Below, in pieces: positions 42,522 to 52,336 of a stretch of 64,000 nt of DNA (positions are counted from its first letter, which is position 1; every line of letters starts with the position of its first letter). The notes under the pieces were generated by a model, which worked only from the letters and a program-made list of their open reading frames with translations, made no database searches and was not told the origin of the DNA. The DNA lies in NCBI GenBank assembly GCA_030150405.1, contig JASLFU010000034.1, positions 1 through 64,000 on the forward strand. The letters run 5' to 3'. Position numbers and translations under genes: made by a program. Source of the DNA: Ignatzschineria sp. GTDB lineage: Bacteria; Pseudomonadota; Gammaproteobacteria; Cardiobacteriales; Wohlfahrtiimonadaceae.

Positions 42522-43967
42522 ATGAGTGTGATTAAGGAAAAAGCCCCCCAATTGTTGTGGCAACATTTCGCTAAGATGAGTGAGATTCCCCGTCCTTCTA
42601 AAAAAGAGGAGAAGATTCGAGCCTTTTACCGGGAGTATGCGAAAGCGAGAGGTTTTGACTTTGCTGAAGATGCGATCGGGAATATTGTGATCCGTAAGCC
42701 GGCAACTAAAGGCTACGAAGATGCTCCTAAAGTGATCTTGCAAGGGCATATCGATATGGTTTGCCAGAAACGAGATTCTAGTCCCCATGATTTTGAGAAA
42801 GATCCTTTACAGTTAGTGGTAAAAGGGGATTGGCTCTACGCTACAGATACGACTCTTGGTGCAGATAATGGTGTGGGGGTGGCGGCTGCCATTGCGATTT
42901 TAGAAGATGAAACAGCTCAGCATGGCCCATTAGAGGTGCTTCTAACAGTAGATGAAGAGATGGGTATGGGTGGAGTGCGTAATCTGCAACCAGGATTTAT
43001 CGAAGGGAATTATCTTATTAATTTAGATAGTGAAACGGAAGGGGAGTGCACCGTAGGTTGTGCCGGCGGTACAGATTTTGTATTGAGCCGAGAGCTCTAT
43101 TTTGATTGTGATGAACGGGGTAACTGTTATGAAGTGCTTCTTGAAGGTCTAAAAGGGGGGCATTCAGGGCTCGATATTCACAAGGAGCTTGGTAATGCTA
43201 ACCAATTATTAGCGGAAGTATTAGCCGATTTTTCCCACCACTATGCTCTTCGACTACTCTCTTTTAAAGGGGGATCTTTACGAAATGCGATTCCTCGATC
43301 AGCGCGAGCTGTCGTGGCGATTCATACCCCGCATGATGCTGATTTTAAGGCCCATATTGCTCAAGCAGAAAAAGCCCTTAAGCATCGCTTACGTAAAATA
43401 GATGAGGAAGTGACGCTTACATTACAGGCAGTGGAATCTGGGGTTTCTATGGATGCTGAGCTCTCCCAGTTGCTGCTTAACCTTTTAGTGCTTCTTCCCA
43501 ATGGTGTTTTGCGGCAATCGGTGGAGCTTCCTGTGGTGGAGACAAGTTGTAATCTCGGGGTTGTAAATATTGATCAAGCAGGGGGGCTAAAGATTGCTCT
43601 TCTTGCTCGCTCTGTTGCTGAGGGAGGGTTAGATCTTGTGCGCACACGGATTAAAGCGCTTAGTGTTATGAGTGACTGCTTTTTAGAGGAGGGGAATGAT
43701 TATCCTGCTTGGGAGCCTAATTTAGACTCTCGCCCTTATCATGCACTTTTGGAGGCTTACCGAGAGATTGTAGGGGAAGAGATGAAGGTCTCTGTTATGC
43801 ATGCAGGTTTAGAAACGGGACTTCTCGGGGAGATCTATCCCCATTTAGAGATGGTGAGTTTTGGGCCTACTATTGAAGGCGCGCACTCTCCCGATGAGCG
43901 GGTGAATATCCCCAGTGTTGAGCGCTTTTATGAGCTCTTAAAAGCGTTATTGGTAAAATTAAAGTAG
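42522..43967 (+). CDS. pepD: Cytosolic nonspecific dipeptidase (aminoacyl-histidine dipeptidase)
   Basis: PepD is a cytoplasmic zinc M20 peptidase that cleaves dipeptides, including aminoacyl-histidines. Metal and catalytic residues are visible as H76 and D78 in GHIDMV, D115 in LGADNGVG, and the Glu pair at 145-146 in DEEMGMGG. The C-terminal HAGLETG and FGPTIEGAHSPDE supply later ligands. The 481 residues match the family (485). AAGGATA precedes the ATG. It is followed 29 bp later by a PatB-type gene, which may be co-transcribed. Confidence 0.95.
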   Translation: MSVIKEKAPQLLWQHFAKMSEIPRPSKKEEKIRAFYREYAKARGFDFAEDAIGNIVIRKPATKGYEDAPKVILQGHIDMVCQKRDSSPHDFEKDPLQLVVKGDWLYATDTTLGADNGVGVAAAIAILEDETAQHGPLEVLLTVDEEMGMGGVRNLQPGFIEGNYLINLDSETEGECTVGCAGGTDFVLSRELYFDCDERGNCYEVLLEGLKGGHSGLDIHKELGNANQLLAEVLADFSHHYALRLLSFKGGSLRNAIPRSARAVVAIHTPHDADFKAHIAQAEKALKHRLRKIDEEVTLTLQAVESGVSMDAELSQLLLNLLVLLPNGVLRQSVELPVVETSCNLGVVNIDQAGGLKIALLARSVAEGGLDLVRTRIKALSVMSDCFLEEGNDYPAWEPNLDSRPYHALLEAYREIVGEEMKVSVMHAGLETGLLGEIYPHLEMVSFGPTIEGAHSPDERVNIPSVERFYELLKALLVKLK

Positions 43968-43996
43968 TTGGATAAGAGCAATTTAAGGAGGTAGAG

Positions 43997-45211
43997 ATGA
44001 AAGAGGATTATGTATTTTCGGCCGATTTAGAGGGGGCTGAAAAACGTTACAATTTCGATGAAGTGGTGAATCGTCGCAATAATAACTCCGATAAATGGAC
44101 AGCCTATCCGGAAGATGTTTTACCTATGTGGATTGCGGATATGGACTTTAAGTCCCCTAAAGAGGTGATCGAGGGGTTAAAAAAGATCTCTGAAAATGGG
44201 GTGTATGGCTATGGAAAAACCCGTCCGAGCCGTCTGTTAGATGCCATTATCTACCGGCTAAAAAAACTCTATGGTTGGAGCATTCACCCCGATGATATCG
44301 TGATGCTACCTAGCTTAGTAGCGGGCTTTAATATTGCTGCAAATGTGGCAAAGCGGAGAAATCCGGCGGCCAATTATCTCTTTCATACCCCGGCGTATCC
44401 CCCTTTTTTTGAGGTGAGTAAAAATGTGGGGCTCGAAAAAGTTGAGGTTCCACTAAAAGAGATCCCTCGGGGAGATAATGAGCTCTATTATGAGATCGAT
44501 TTTGCCGCTATGGAATCGAAAGTAAATGGGGATAGTGAGCTCTTTATGCTCTGCAGCCCCCATAATCCTTCGGGCAGAGTCTTTACCCCCGAAGAGCTCG
44601 CAGAATTTGAAAGATTCGCCGTTAAGCACAATCTTTTGGTGCTTTCTGATGAGATCCATGCTGAGCTTAATTTAAGCGATCAAAAACATATGCCTTACGC
44701 CTTAATCAGTGATGCCGCAAGAGAACATACCATTACACTTATTTCGGCGAGTAAGACCTTTAATCTCCCAGGGTTAGGGGGTGGTTTTGCAATTATTGAA
44801 AATGCATCTCTCCGGGAAGAGTATGAAGCGGCAATGATGGGTTTTGTCTCCCGAATGAATGTTTATGCTATTAAGGGGGCAGAACTTGCATTTGACTATG
44901 GAGATGAGTGGCTTGAAGAGGTGAAGGCTTATCTTAAAGAAAATCGAGATTATGCCGTTGAGAGACTCTCTAAAATTCCAGGATTAAAGTTTACGATTCC
45001 GGAAGCGACTTTTCTTCTCTGGCTCGATTTTGGAGAGACAGTTCTTGGAGAATCCGCCCATGCAAAACTTTTAGAAGGAAAGCTTGCCTTAAATAATGGT
45101 GCTGCATTTGGGGTTTCAAGCCGTTATGTCAGACTCAATTTTGCGACTTCCCGCTCCTTATTAGAAGAGGGGCTAGAGATTATTGAAGCAGTGATCGAAA
45201 AAGAGAGCTAG
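43997..45211 (+). CDS. MalY/PatB-type C-S lyase (PLP aminotransferase fold)
   Basis: A 404-residue PLP enzyme of fold type I. The Schiff-base lysine is K253 in ISASKTFNLPGLGGG, and MWIADMDF near residue 44, CSPHNPSGRVF and SDEIHAEL are hallmarks of the MalY/PatB cystathionine beta-lyase branch. It cleaves C-S bonds of cystathionine or cysteine S-conjugates. Neighbour pepD suggests use of cysteine-containing dipeptides, which is inference. AAGGAGG lies 8 nt before the ATG. Confidence 0.9.
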   Translation: MKEDYVFSADLEGAEKRYNFDEVVNRRNNNSDKWTAYPEDVLPMWIADMDFKSPKEVIEGLKKISENGVYGYGKTRPSRLLDAIIYRLKKLYGWSIHPDDIVMLPSLVAGFNIAANVAKRRNPAANYLFHTPAYPPFFEVSKNVGLEKVEVPLKEIPRGDNELYYEIDFAAMESKVNGDSELFMLCSPHNPSGRVFTPEELAEFERFAVKHNLLVLSDEIHAELNLSDQKHMPYALISDAAREHTITLISASKTFNLPGLGGGFAIIENASLREEYEAAMMGFVSRMNVYAIKGAELAFDYGDEWLEEVKAYLKENRDYAVERLSKIPGLKFTIPEATFLLWLDFGETVLGESAHAKLLEGKLALNNGAAFGVSSRYVRLNFATSRSLLEEGLEIIEAVIEKES

Positions 45212-45810
45212 CGTAGGGAAGCGCAGCAAAAGTTAGGTTTGAAAGTTTAAGATCTCAGTAGAGAATCTGCATTTTTGCTTAATGTTCGGTTTAAAACTCA
45301 TCAAAATCTTCAAAAGGTCATAAAATGATTTATGGCCTTTTATTTTCTCTCTGTTTTATTTTACCTATATCTTCAATAAAGAAAGCTCGTAAAGCTCCCC
45401 TTTAACACTCTGGATAGTGGGGAAATAGTTAAGAGCTCGGGTACGCTTTCCCTAGAAAATAAGAGTTTTTAGCTCATTTACAACATTTACATCATCCGGA
45501 TAAGGTAAATTTCTCTCTTTATTGCTCCTTTTTATGAGCTTTATAAGGCTCTTTTATCTTTGAATAAGCCCATTATGAGAGGGGTTTAAGGGAGTCTTAT
45601 TAGCTGGGCAAGGTAAAGAAAGTTCACACTAATTGTCAATATGAATTATTTAATAACTTTTTAACTTTTTTAAAATTTGCCTCAGCCTAAATAGAGCGCA
45701 TTATGAGGTCATAGTTCAATAAGCTATTGAGTTAGCGAGAATAAGCAGGAGCTTGAAGAACTCGGTAGGAGTCTCGTTAGCAGATAGTTTTCAATAGGAA
45801 GGAGAATACT
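45212..45810 (+). other. Intergenic region ahead of rpoS, with terminator at 45311-45345
   Basis: AAAGGTCATAAA pairs with TTTATGGCCTTT (45314-45340) and runs into TATTTTC, ending the pepD/PatB unit. A smaller GAGCTTTATAAGGCTC hairpin followed by TTTTATC lies near 45535-45556. The remaining 250 bp is AT-rich and must hold the rpoS promoter and leader; I cannot define them or a small RNA by eye. Confidence 0.6.
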
Positions 45811-46782
45811 ATGACTAACAATGTTGAATTGCACAAAAATGAGCAACTTCTTGAGCCAAATGGATACGACTTTGAGCTCGATACACAAGAAGATTCCCAA
45901 ACAGAGTTTGAGCGTATTCTCGAAGAGAGCGAAAATCGCCATGCTCAACATGAAAATATCCTCTATACCTACTACTCCGAAATTGGTGAGTTTGATCTTT
46001 TAACACCCGAAGAGGAGCTTGAGGTGGCTACAAAAGCAAAAGAGGGGGATCAATATGCGATCAATACCATGGTGGAGCGTAATTTACGCCTGGTGATCTC
46101 GGTGGCACAAAAGTATGAAAATCGCGGATTGGATCTATTAGATCTAATCTCCGAAGGAAACTTTGGGTTAATGCATGCGATTGGTAAGTTTGAGCCAGAG
46201 AAGGGCTATCGTTTCTCCACTTATGCCGTGTGGTGGATTCGTCACTATATCGAGCGTGCGATTATGAATCTTGGGCGAACGATTCGTCTCCCTATTCATG
46301 TGAATAAAGCGATTAATTCTCAGCTTAAAGTGCAAAAAGAGATAAGCGCAAAACTCAACCGGGAGGCCACTTTAGAAGAGATCGCCAAAGAGGTGGATAA
46401 GCCTCTAGCAGAGGTGATGGAGCTCTATATTAATAATGAGACCACACTCTCCTTAGATGCGGAATTTAGCAGCGAAGGGAATGGCTCTTTTTATGATGTA
46501 GTTGAGAGTGAGCGGGATATGGGGCAGGCGCTCGATTCACTTTTAGAGGCGAAGCTCTATCAGGGATTAGAGGCGGGAATTGCTGAGTTAGATGAACAAT
46601 CTCGAGAGGTGATTGAGTTGCGTTTCGGGGTGAATGGTCGGGAGAAAACTACGTTAGAGAAAACCGGTAAGATGCTCGGTATCTCCCGGGATAAGGTACG
46701 CCAGATCCAGCTTAAAGCGCTCGATAAACTGAAACGTATTATGCAGGAAGAAGAGGAGATGTACCACGATCTTGCTGGCTAA
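45811..46782 (+). CDS. rpoS: RNA polymerase sigma factor RpoS
   Basis: A 323-residue group 2 sigma70-family factor. Region 2 reads MVERNLRLVISVAQKYENRGLDLLDLISEGNFGL, with core-binding and -10 recognition segments (WWIRHYIERAIMN). The RTIRLPIHVNKAIN motif is the RpoS form. Region 4 ends with a helix-turn-helix (LGISRDKVRQIQLKALDKL). It directs general stress and stationary-phase transcription. AAGGAGAA precedes the ATG. Neither nlpD nor another usual rpoS neighbour is adjacent; rpoD follows. Confidence 0.93.
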   Translation: MTNNVELHKNEQLLEPNGYDFELDTQEDSQTEFERILEESENRHAQHENILYTYYSEIGEFDLLTPEEELEVATKAKEGDQYAINTMVERNLRLVISVAQKYENRGLDLLDLISEGNFGLMHAIGKFEPEKGYRFSTYAVWWIRHYIERAIMNLGRTIRLPIHVNKAINSQLKVQKEISAKLNREATLEEIAKEVDKPLAEVMELYINNETTLSLDAEFSSEGNGSFYDVVESERDMGQALDSLLEAKLYQGLEAGIAELDEQSREVIELRFGVNGREKTTLEKTGKMLGISRDKVRQIQLKALDKLKRIMQEEEEMYHDLAG

Positions 46783-46880
46783 TGCGATGGCGATCAATAT
46801 CCCGAAGTTGAGGATTAAGGTATTAAATGCCCCTTTGGCCTTTGAGAAGAATCGATAAAGTTTAAAATGAGCAATTTTAA

Positions 46881-46926
46881 AAGAGCCTCCAAGCCTTATG
46901 GAGATAGGGCGTTGGGGGCTTTCTCA
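46881..46926 (+). terminator. Intrinsic terminator after rpoS
   Basis: AGAGCCTCCAA(GCC) pairs imperfectly with (GGC)GTTGGGGGCT and is followed by TTCTC. It separates rpoS from rpoD. Confidence 0.6.
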
Positions 46927-47043
46927 TTTGCGGGGCGCAATCCTCAATTCCCCAAGCAAAAAATCCCTTTTTATGCTATCCTTAGGTGTTGGAGAAATTA
47001 TTACTATTCGTAAAGTCATTAGCCGAGGATTTCATTCTAAGTT

Positions 47044-48858
47044 ATGAGTCAGACAGATACAAAAAAGCAGGAACAGCTTAAAAAAGAGCAGATCAAAAAG
47101 CTTATCGCTTTCGGAAAGGAGCAAGGATACTTGACCTATGCGGAAGTGAACGACCATCTCCCCAAAGGTATGGTGGATCCTGAGCAGATCGAAAGCATCA
47201 TTGGCATGATTTCAGATATGGGAATCCCGGTACATGAGGAGACTCCAGATGAAGATACTTTGATGTTGAGTGAGCCGGCAGATGCTGATGACGCTGTAGA
47301 AGAAGCAGCCGAAGTTCTCGCAAATATCGATAATGAAGAGATTGGCAGAACCACAGACCCAGTACGTATGTATATGCGAGAAATGGGAACGGTGGATCTT
47401 CTTACCCGGGAGGAAGAGAAAGAGATCGCTATTCGTATTGAGGAGGGCTTGCAAGAGGCGCTCTTCTCATTAGCGCTCTATATTCCTGCGACTTACCACT
47501 TAATAGATTCTTACCACGATGCAATTAAAAATGAGCGTCGTTTAACTGATATTGCTACAGGTTTTGTAGACCCAAGCTTCTACCTTGAAGATGAAGAGAA
47601 AGATGATGAAGAGGTGGAGGTTGAAGATAACTCTAATGGTCCTGATCCAGAACTTTTAGCAGAGAAGATCGGTGAGTTACAAAAAATTGTTGATAACCTC
47701 AACAAACTGAAAAAGAAAGTTGGCGGAGATGTCTCAAAAGAGCTTGGGGAAGCTCGTGCGGAACTTCGCGAGAAATTTATGGAGTTCCAACTTGCCCCTA
47801 AATTGCAAGAAGAGATGTATGAGATGCTTCGTGAGACGATCGATCGTATTCGCCCGCAAGAGCGTCGAATTATGGCGATCTGTGTCTCTAAAGCTAAAAT
47901 GCCCCGCCGTGAGTTTTTAAAAGTCTTCCCCCGTAACGAAGCGAATAAAGCGATCTTTACAGATGATCTTTTTAAACGTAAAGCTAAATATGTAGAGGTT
48001 TTAAAAGAGCATCAAGATCAGATCTTCAAATATCAAGATCGTTTAGCAGAGATTGAAGAGGAGACTGATCTCTCTATCTACGAGATTAAAGAGATCAACC
48101 GTCAGATCTCCATTGGAGAAGCAAAAGCAAGAAGAGCAAAACGTGAGATGATCGAGGCAAACTTGCGTCTTGTTATCTCTATTGCGAAGAAATATACCAA
48201 TCGCGGTTTGCAATTTCTCGACCTTATTCAAGAAGGAAATATCGGCTTGATGAAGGCGGTAGATAAGTTTGAATATCGCCGGGGATATAAGTTTTCGACC
48301 TATGCTACCTGGTGGATTCGTCAGGCGATTACCCGTTCAATTGCGGACCAGGCGCGTACAATTCGTATCCCTGTGCATATGATCGAAACCATTAACAAAC
48401 TCAATCGTATCTCTCGTCAGCTACTTCAGGAGCTTGGTCGTGAGCCTACTCCCGAGGAGATTGCTGTAGAGATGGATGAGACGGAAGATCGTGTGCGTAA
48501 AGTCCTTAAAATTGCCCGAGAGCCAGTCTCAATGGAGACCCCCGTAGGGGATGATGAAGATTCTAGCTTAGGCGACTTTATTGAAGATGTCTTTGCAGTC
48601 TCACCGATGGATTCAGCAACGGATGATGGTTTAAATCATGCAACTCGAGAGGTGTTAAGTACTTTAACTGCTCGGGAGGCGAAGGTTTTAAGAATGCGTT
48701 TCGGAATCGATATGAATACAGACCATACGCTCGAAGAGGTGGGTAAGCAGTTTGATGTCACCCGTGAGCGGATTCGTCAGATCGAAGCAAAAGCGTTGCG
48801 TAAGTTGCGTCATCCCAATCGCTCAGAGAGCTTGAAGAGCTTCTTAGATATTGATTAA
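47044..48858 (+). CDS. rpoD: Primary RNA polymerase sigma factor RpoD
   Basis: The housekeeping sigma70, 604 residues. Region 1.1 is present at residues 1-80, a non-conserved region with acidic DDEEVEVED follows near 185, then regions 2 (EANLRLVISIAKKYTNRGLQFLDLIQEGNIGLM), 3 (RIPVHMIETINKLN) and 4 with the HTH (FDVTRERIRQIEAKALRKLRHP). Length matches E. coli RpoD (613). The dnaG gene, usually its operon neighbour, is 3.5 kb downstream, with dusA, a DUF945-like gene and yqeY between. Confidence 0.97.
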   Translation: MSQTDTKKQEQLKKEQIKKLIAFGKEQGYLTYAEVNDHLPKGMVDPEQIESIIGMISDMGIPVHEETPDEDTLMLSEPADADDAVEEAAEVLANIDNEEIGRTTDPVRMYMREMGTVDLLTREEEKEIAIRIEEGLQEALFSLALYIPATYHLIDSYHDAIKNERRLTDIATGFVDPSFYLEDEEKDDEEVEVEDNSNGPDPELLAEKIGELQKIVDNLNKLKKKVGGDVSKELGEARAELREKFMEFQLAPKLQEEMYEMLRETIDRIRPQERRIMAICVSKAKMPRREFLKVFPRNEANKAIFTDDLFKRKAKYVEVLKEHQDQIFKYQDRLAEIEEETDLSIYEIKEINRQISIGEAKARRAKREMIEANLRLVISIAKKYTNRGLQFLDLIQEGNIGLMKAVDKFEYRRGYKFSTYATWWIRQAITRSIADQARTIRIPVHMIETINKLNRISRQLLQELGREPTPEEIAVEMDETEDRVRKVLKIAREPVSMETPVGDDEDSSLGDFIEDVFAVSPMDSATDDGLNHATREVLSTLTAREAKVLRMRFGIDMNTDHTLEEVGKQFDVTRERIRQIEAKALRKLRHPNRSESLKSFLDID

Positions 48859-48937
48859 TTGTTGAATCAATATAAGGATAAAATTTTACTTAAAGAGTAA
48901 ATATTCAATCGCCGGTTAAAATTAACCAATAAAACTT

Positions 48938-48970
48938 AAATCCTCTTACATCTTTGTAAGGGGATTTTTT
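48938..48970 (+). terminator. Intrinsic terminator after rpoD
   Basis: AAATCCTCTTACA pairs with TGTAAGGGGATTT and is followed by a T run. Confidence 0.85.
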
Positions 48971-49064
48971 ATATTTGAAGAGGTTTTTTCTTCATAGAAG
49001 GCGGGCTAAAATAGGAAGTGATTTCTAAAGCGTGAGTAGTGACTCTTAATGATGATTAAATGGA

Positions 49065-50060
49065 ATGAGAAGTGATAAAAGAATGGTAAGAGAGACCCAT
49101 TATCCTCAATTTAGTGTGGCGCCAATGCTCGATTGGACTGATCGCCATTGTCGCTATTTTTACCGTGTGATGAGTGAGATGGCGCTTCTTTATAGCGAAA
49201 TGGTCACCACCGGTGCGATTTTGCATGGCGATCAAGAGCGGCATTTAGCCTTTAGCGAAAAGGGGCCGGTAGCATTGCAGCTGGGAGGTTCTGATCCTAC
49301 CGCTTTAGCACAAGCAGCTAAAATAGGGGAGGAGTTTGGATATAGTGAGATAAATCTCAATTGTGGTTGTCCTTCTGATCGTGTTCAGAACGGGGGCTTT
49401 GGTGCCTGTTTGATGGAGACGCCGGAACTTGTGGCAGATTGCTATTCAGCTATGGCAGAAGCTACCACTCTACCAGTTACGATTAAGGCAAGAATCGGCA
49501 TTGATCACGAAGAGAGTTATGAGTTTCTAGCCCGATTTATTGAGGTAATCCGGGATCGAGGTTGTCATACCTTTATTCTTCATGCCCGTAAAGCCTGGCT
49601 CTCGGGGCTCTCTCCTAAAGAGAATCGTGATATTCCTCCTCTTAATTACGATAGGGTTTTTGAGATAAAGAGGGCCTATCCTGAGTTAACCATTGGACTT
49701 AATGGCGGAATTCAGACAATTGCAGAGGCAAAGGGATATTTAGAGAGTATTGATAGTGTGATGCTAGGGCGAGCGATTTATCATAATCCTTATCAATTAT
49801 CGGAGGTTGATAGCACCATTTTTGGGGTGGAACAGTCACCTTTAACTCGGGAAGAGATTCTAATGGCCATGGAGCCCTATATCACAGCTCATATTAACCA
49901 AGGGGGGCGTTTAAATCATATCGCACGCCATATGCTTGGACTCTTTCACAATCAACCTAAAAGTCGAATTTGGCGCCGTCACTTAAGTGAAAATATGCAT
50001 AAAGAGGGCGCAGATTTTGGCCTTCTTTTAGAGGCATTTCAGCGAATGCAAAATAGTTAA
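49065..50060 (+). CDS. dusA: tRNA dihydrouridine(20/20a) synthase DusA
   Basis: An FMN enzyme that reduces uridine 20/20a in the tRNA D-loop with NADPH. The 331-residue sequence has FSVAPMLDWTDRH near the N-terminus, LNCGCPSDRVQNGGFGACLM with the catalytic cysteine C115, and HARKAWLSGLSPKENRDIPPL, all DusA-specific. The start may be ATG 49065 or ATG 49083 (six residues shorter); neither has a strong site. It is transcribed after the rpoD terminator. Confidence 0.95.
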   Translation: MRSDKRMVRETHYPQFSVAPMLDWTDRHCRYFYRVMSEMALLYSEMVTTGAILHGDQERHLAFSEKGPVALQLGGSDPTALAQAAKIGEEFGYSEINLNCGCPSDRVQNGGFGACLMETPELVADCYSAMAEATTLPVTIKARIGIDHEESYEFLARFIEVIRDRGCHTFILHARKAWLSGLSPKENRDIPPLNYDRVFEIKRAYPELTIGLNGGIQTIAEAKGYLESIDSVMLGRAIYHNPYQLSEVDSTIFGVEQSPLTREEILMAMEPYITAHINQGGRLNHIARHMLGLFHNQPKSRIWRRHLSENMHKEGADFGLLLEAFQRMQNS

Positions 50061-50153
50061 AATTAAGTGGCTCTTTTTTGATGTTTCTACCAAAACTCTT
50101 GCAGGATCATGCTACCCTGAAGAGGTAATAACTATAAAAAAGGGGACATCTCA

Positions 50154-51653
50154 ATGAAAAAAAATATTCTTCAACTTGCTCTTATCATTTCACTAGGCGG
50201 GCTCTCTTATGCGCAAGGATCTCCTGTGGAGCTCTTTGAAAAGGATTATTCAGCCATTCAAAAAGAGATCATGAGGCCTTATATTGGTGCATTTTCGGCG
50301 GATAATGTGACCTATAAAGCGCTCAGCAGTAGTGATGAGCAGGTGGACTATAGTGTTAAGTCTCTTCTTAATTTAAGTCATCGGGCAGAAGATATTGTGG
50401 AGCTTTCGGAGGAGGGGGCTGCACTTTTCACCAACTATTCTGAAAAAGGGGGAATGGCGACACTTCGCTCTAAAGTCTCTCTTTTAGTGACTGTTTTAGG
50501 AGATAATGATCGCCGTTTTAGCTTTAAGCTTGAAGAGGGCGATATGCAAGGGCAGATCGACCGAGCGGCAAAGCGTTATGAGCGCAGTGTGGAGTTTGGA
50601 AATCAGCGAAAACCCTTAACGAGCTTTGGGCTTGAAGATGGGGAGCTAAAAATTAAGGGGATCCATAATCAGACTCAATATAATTTTGATGAAGATTTTA
50701 ACTCGCTCTTAAGTTGGAATAACCATTTTGATGGTCGGGATCTTGAGCTGGTGTTTGATAATAACAATCGTCGCCGTGGGAAGTTGAATGCCCAAAAGGG
50801 GACGCTTGTTCAAAAGTATGAGGCAGAGAATAATTATGCACAGACCTTATTTGAATTGCAGGATCTCTCTTTAACTAAACTGATGGCGCCAGAAACCTTA
50901 CGGGAATTCTTTTCACCCCGTTTTAAGGCGATGAACAAGGTTGAAAAGAATCATGATCAGCTCGAGTATCGGGGAGAGTTTAAGCTCGATGAGGTTGTGC
51001 TTAAACAGAAAGGTTTAAAGAGCGATATTCGCTTTGGAAATTTTGAGTTTAATTATAACCTAGCACCTATTTCAGAAGATTATTTTAGCAATCTCGAAAA
51101 ATCGGCAGAAAAGGTCTCCGAGCTTCGCTATCAAGAGACCTTAGATAATGAGCAAGCTTTCGCAATTTTAAGTGATATGTTGAGTAATTACATTATCGAT
51201 GGAACAACGCTGAACGCTCAATTTAAAGCTCATTATCAAGAGAGTGAATTCCGCGGGGATTTAGCAGTTGTGCCCAATAAAGATTTAGTGGAGATGATTC
51301 ATTCGGGTGAAAAACTCGAGGATCTTCTAGAAGCGGATGAATTCCCCGATTTTGTCACACAATATGTAGATTCTCTCTATCTAAAAGCGGATCTTCCCAA
51401 AAGCTATTTTGCGGAAGTAGCCAGCAGCTTTTTAATGGCCGAAGGGGAGTTTAAAGATCGAGATAGTGCCCGTAAAGGAGCAGAGCTTCTCTTTGAGCAG
51501 GGGATGATGCTTCTCTCATTAATGGATCAGGGTGATGTTGATGCTTTTAAAATTACCGATGAAGGTATCGCTGTAGAGATTCAATATAAAGATCAGCTCT
51601 GGAATGTTAATGGCAAAACATTAAGTAGTGACGAGATTCGCCAATACTTTTAA
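50154..51653 (+). CDS. DUF945 (YdgA)-like secreted protein
   Basis: A 499-residue protein with a signal peptide (LQLALIISLGGLSYA, about residue 20) and a long beta-rich body. The C-terminus (IQYKDQLWNVNGKTLSSDEI) resembles the end of DUF945/YdgA proteins, which in E. coli are inner-membrane or periplasmic proteins of unclear function. The match is by pattern and length, not a firm motif. AAGGGGA lies before the ATG. A terminator follows. Function unknown. Confidence 0.65.
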   Translation: MKKNILQLALIISLGGLSYAQGSPVELFEKDYSAIQKEIMRPYIGAFSADNVTYKALSSSDEQVDYSVKSLLNLSHRAEDIVELSEEGAALFTNYSEKGGMATLRSKVSLLVTVLGDNDRRFSFKLEEGDMQGQIDRAAKRYERSVEFGNQRKPLTSFGLEDGELKIKGIHNQTQYNFDEDFNSLLSWNNHFDGRDLELVFDNNNRRRGKLNAQKGTLVQKYEAENNYAQTLFELQDLSLTKLMAPETLREFFSPRFKAMNKVEKNHDQLEYRGEFKLDEVVLKQKGLKSDIRFGNFEFNYNLAPISEDYFSNLEKSAEKVSELRYQETLDNEQAFAILSDMLSNYIIDGTTLNAQFKAHYQESEFRGDLAVVPNKDLVEMIHSGEKLEDLLEADEFPDFVTQYVDSLYLKADLPKSYFAEVASSFLMAEGEFKDRDSARKGAELLFEQGMMLLSLMDQGDVDAFKITDEGIAVEIQYKDQLWNVNGKTLSSDEIRQYF

Positions 51654-51679
51654 AATGGGCGCATAATTTTTATTGCTTG

Positions 51680-51707
51680 AAGGGGAGGCGTAGGCTTCCC
51701 TTTTTTA
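51680..51707 (+). terminator. Intrinsic terminator after the DUF945-like gene
   Basis: AGGGGAGGC pairs with GCTTCCCT around a short loop and is followed by six T. Confidence 0.8.
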
Positions 51708-51891
51708 TAGGGGCGTTTGTATTATAAAGAGTGCCCCTTAAGCGGAAATTTAGCTTAAAATAGAACGCTATTTTTATTTATTTATGAATACTGTTTTGAG
51801 GGGAATATAAGCCTTAAGCGGTTACGAAGTTACTTTTAACGTTAATTATTTATTTTAATTTACTTATATGAAGCCCGAAGGGCGAAGGATA

Positions 51892-52335
51892 ATGATGAAA
51901 GCACAATTACAAAATGATATTAAAGATGCCATGCGCGCAAAAGAGCGTGAAAAGGTCACGACACTTCGCTCGATTATGGCAGAAATTCAAGAGGCGGAAT
52001 TACAGAAAAAGGGTGAAGCGCTTACGGAAGAGGAGTATATCGGTATCTTAAATCGTATCGTCAATCAGCGCCGGGAGTCGATTGCCCAATTTAAAACTGC
52101 CGATCGAGCCGATCTTGTAGAGGCCGAGGAGCGACAATTAGCCTTTGTGCTTCCTTACCTTCCTGAGCAGCTTGAAGAGGAGAAGGTTTTAGAGATTATC
52201 GATAATGCCATTAAAGAGCTTGGTGTATCAGATATGAGTGGCATGGGGCGCGTGATGGGACTTATACGACCTCTTCTCTTGGGAAAAGCAGATATGGGGC
52301 AGGTGAGCGCGTGGGTAAAGGAGCGCTTAAACTAA
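51892..52335 (+). CDS. yqeY: GatB/YqeY domain protein
   Basis: A 147-residue helical protein with the YqeY fold, related to the tail domain of the GatB amidotransferase subunit. Motifs: KAQLQNDIKDAMRAKEREKVTTLRSI and DMGRVMG-type end (GMGRVMGLIRPLLLGKADMG). I use ATG 51892, with GAAGGATA just before it; the frame extends to an upstream ATG at 51868 lacking a site. It is 1 bp from dnaG, a pairing common in gammaproteobacteria where rpsU is also usually present, but rpsU is not seen here. Confidence 0.88.
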   Translation: MMKAQLQNDIKDAMRAKEREKVTTLRSIMAEIQEAELQKKGEALTEEEYIGILNRIVNQRRESIAQFKTADRADLVEAEERQLAFVLPYLPEQLEEEKVLEIIDNAIKELGVSDMSGMGRVMGLIRPLLLGKADMGQVSAWVKERLN

Positions 52336-52336
52336 T

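Noticed and set aside
42387..42788. 133-residue minus-strand frame at the pepD start
   Set aside because: It overlaps the conserved pepD N-terminus and has no motif or ribosome-binding site.
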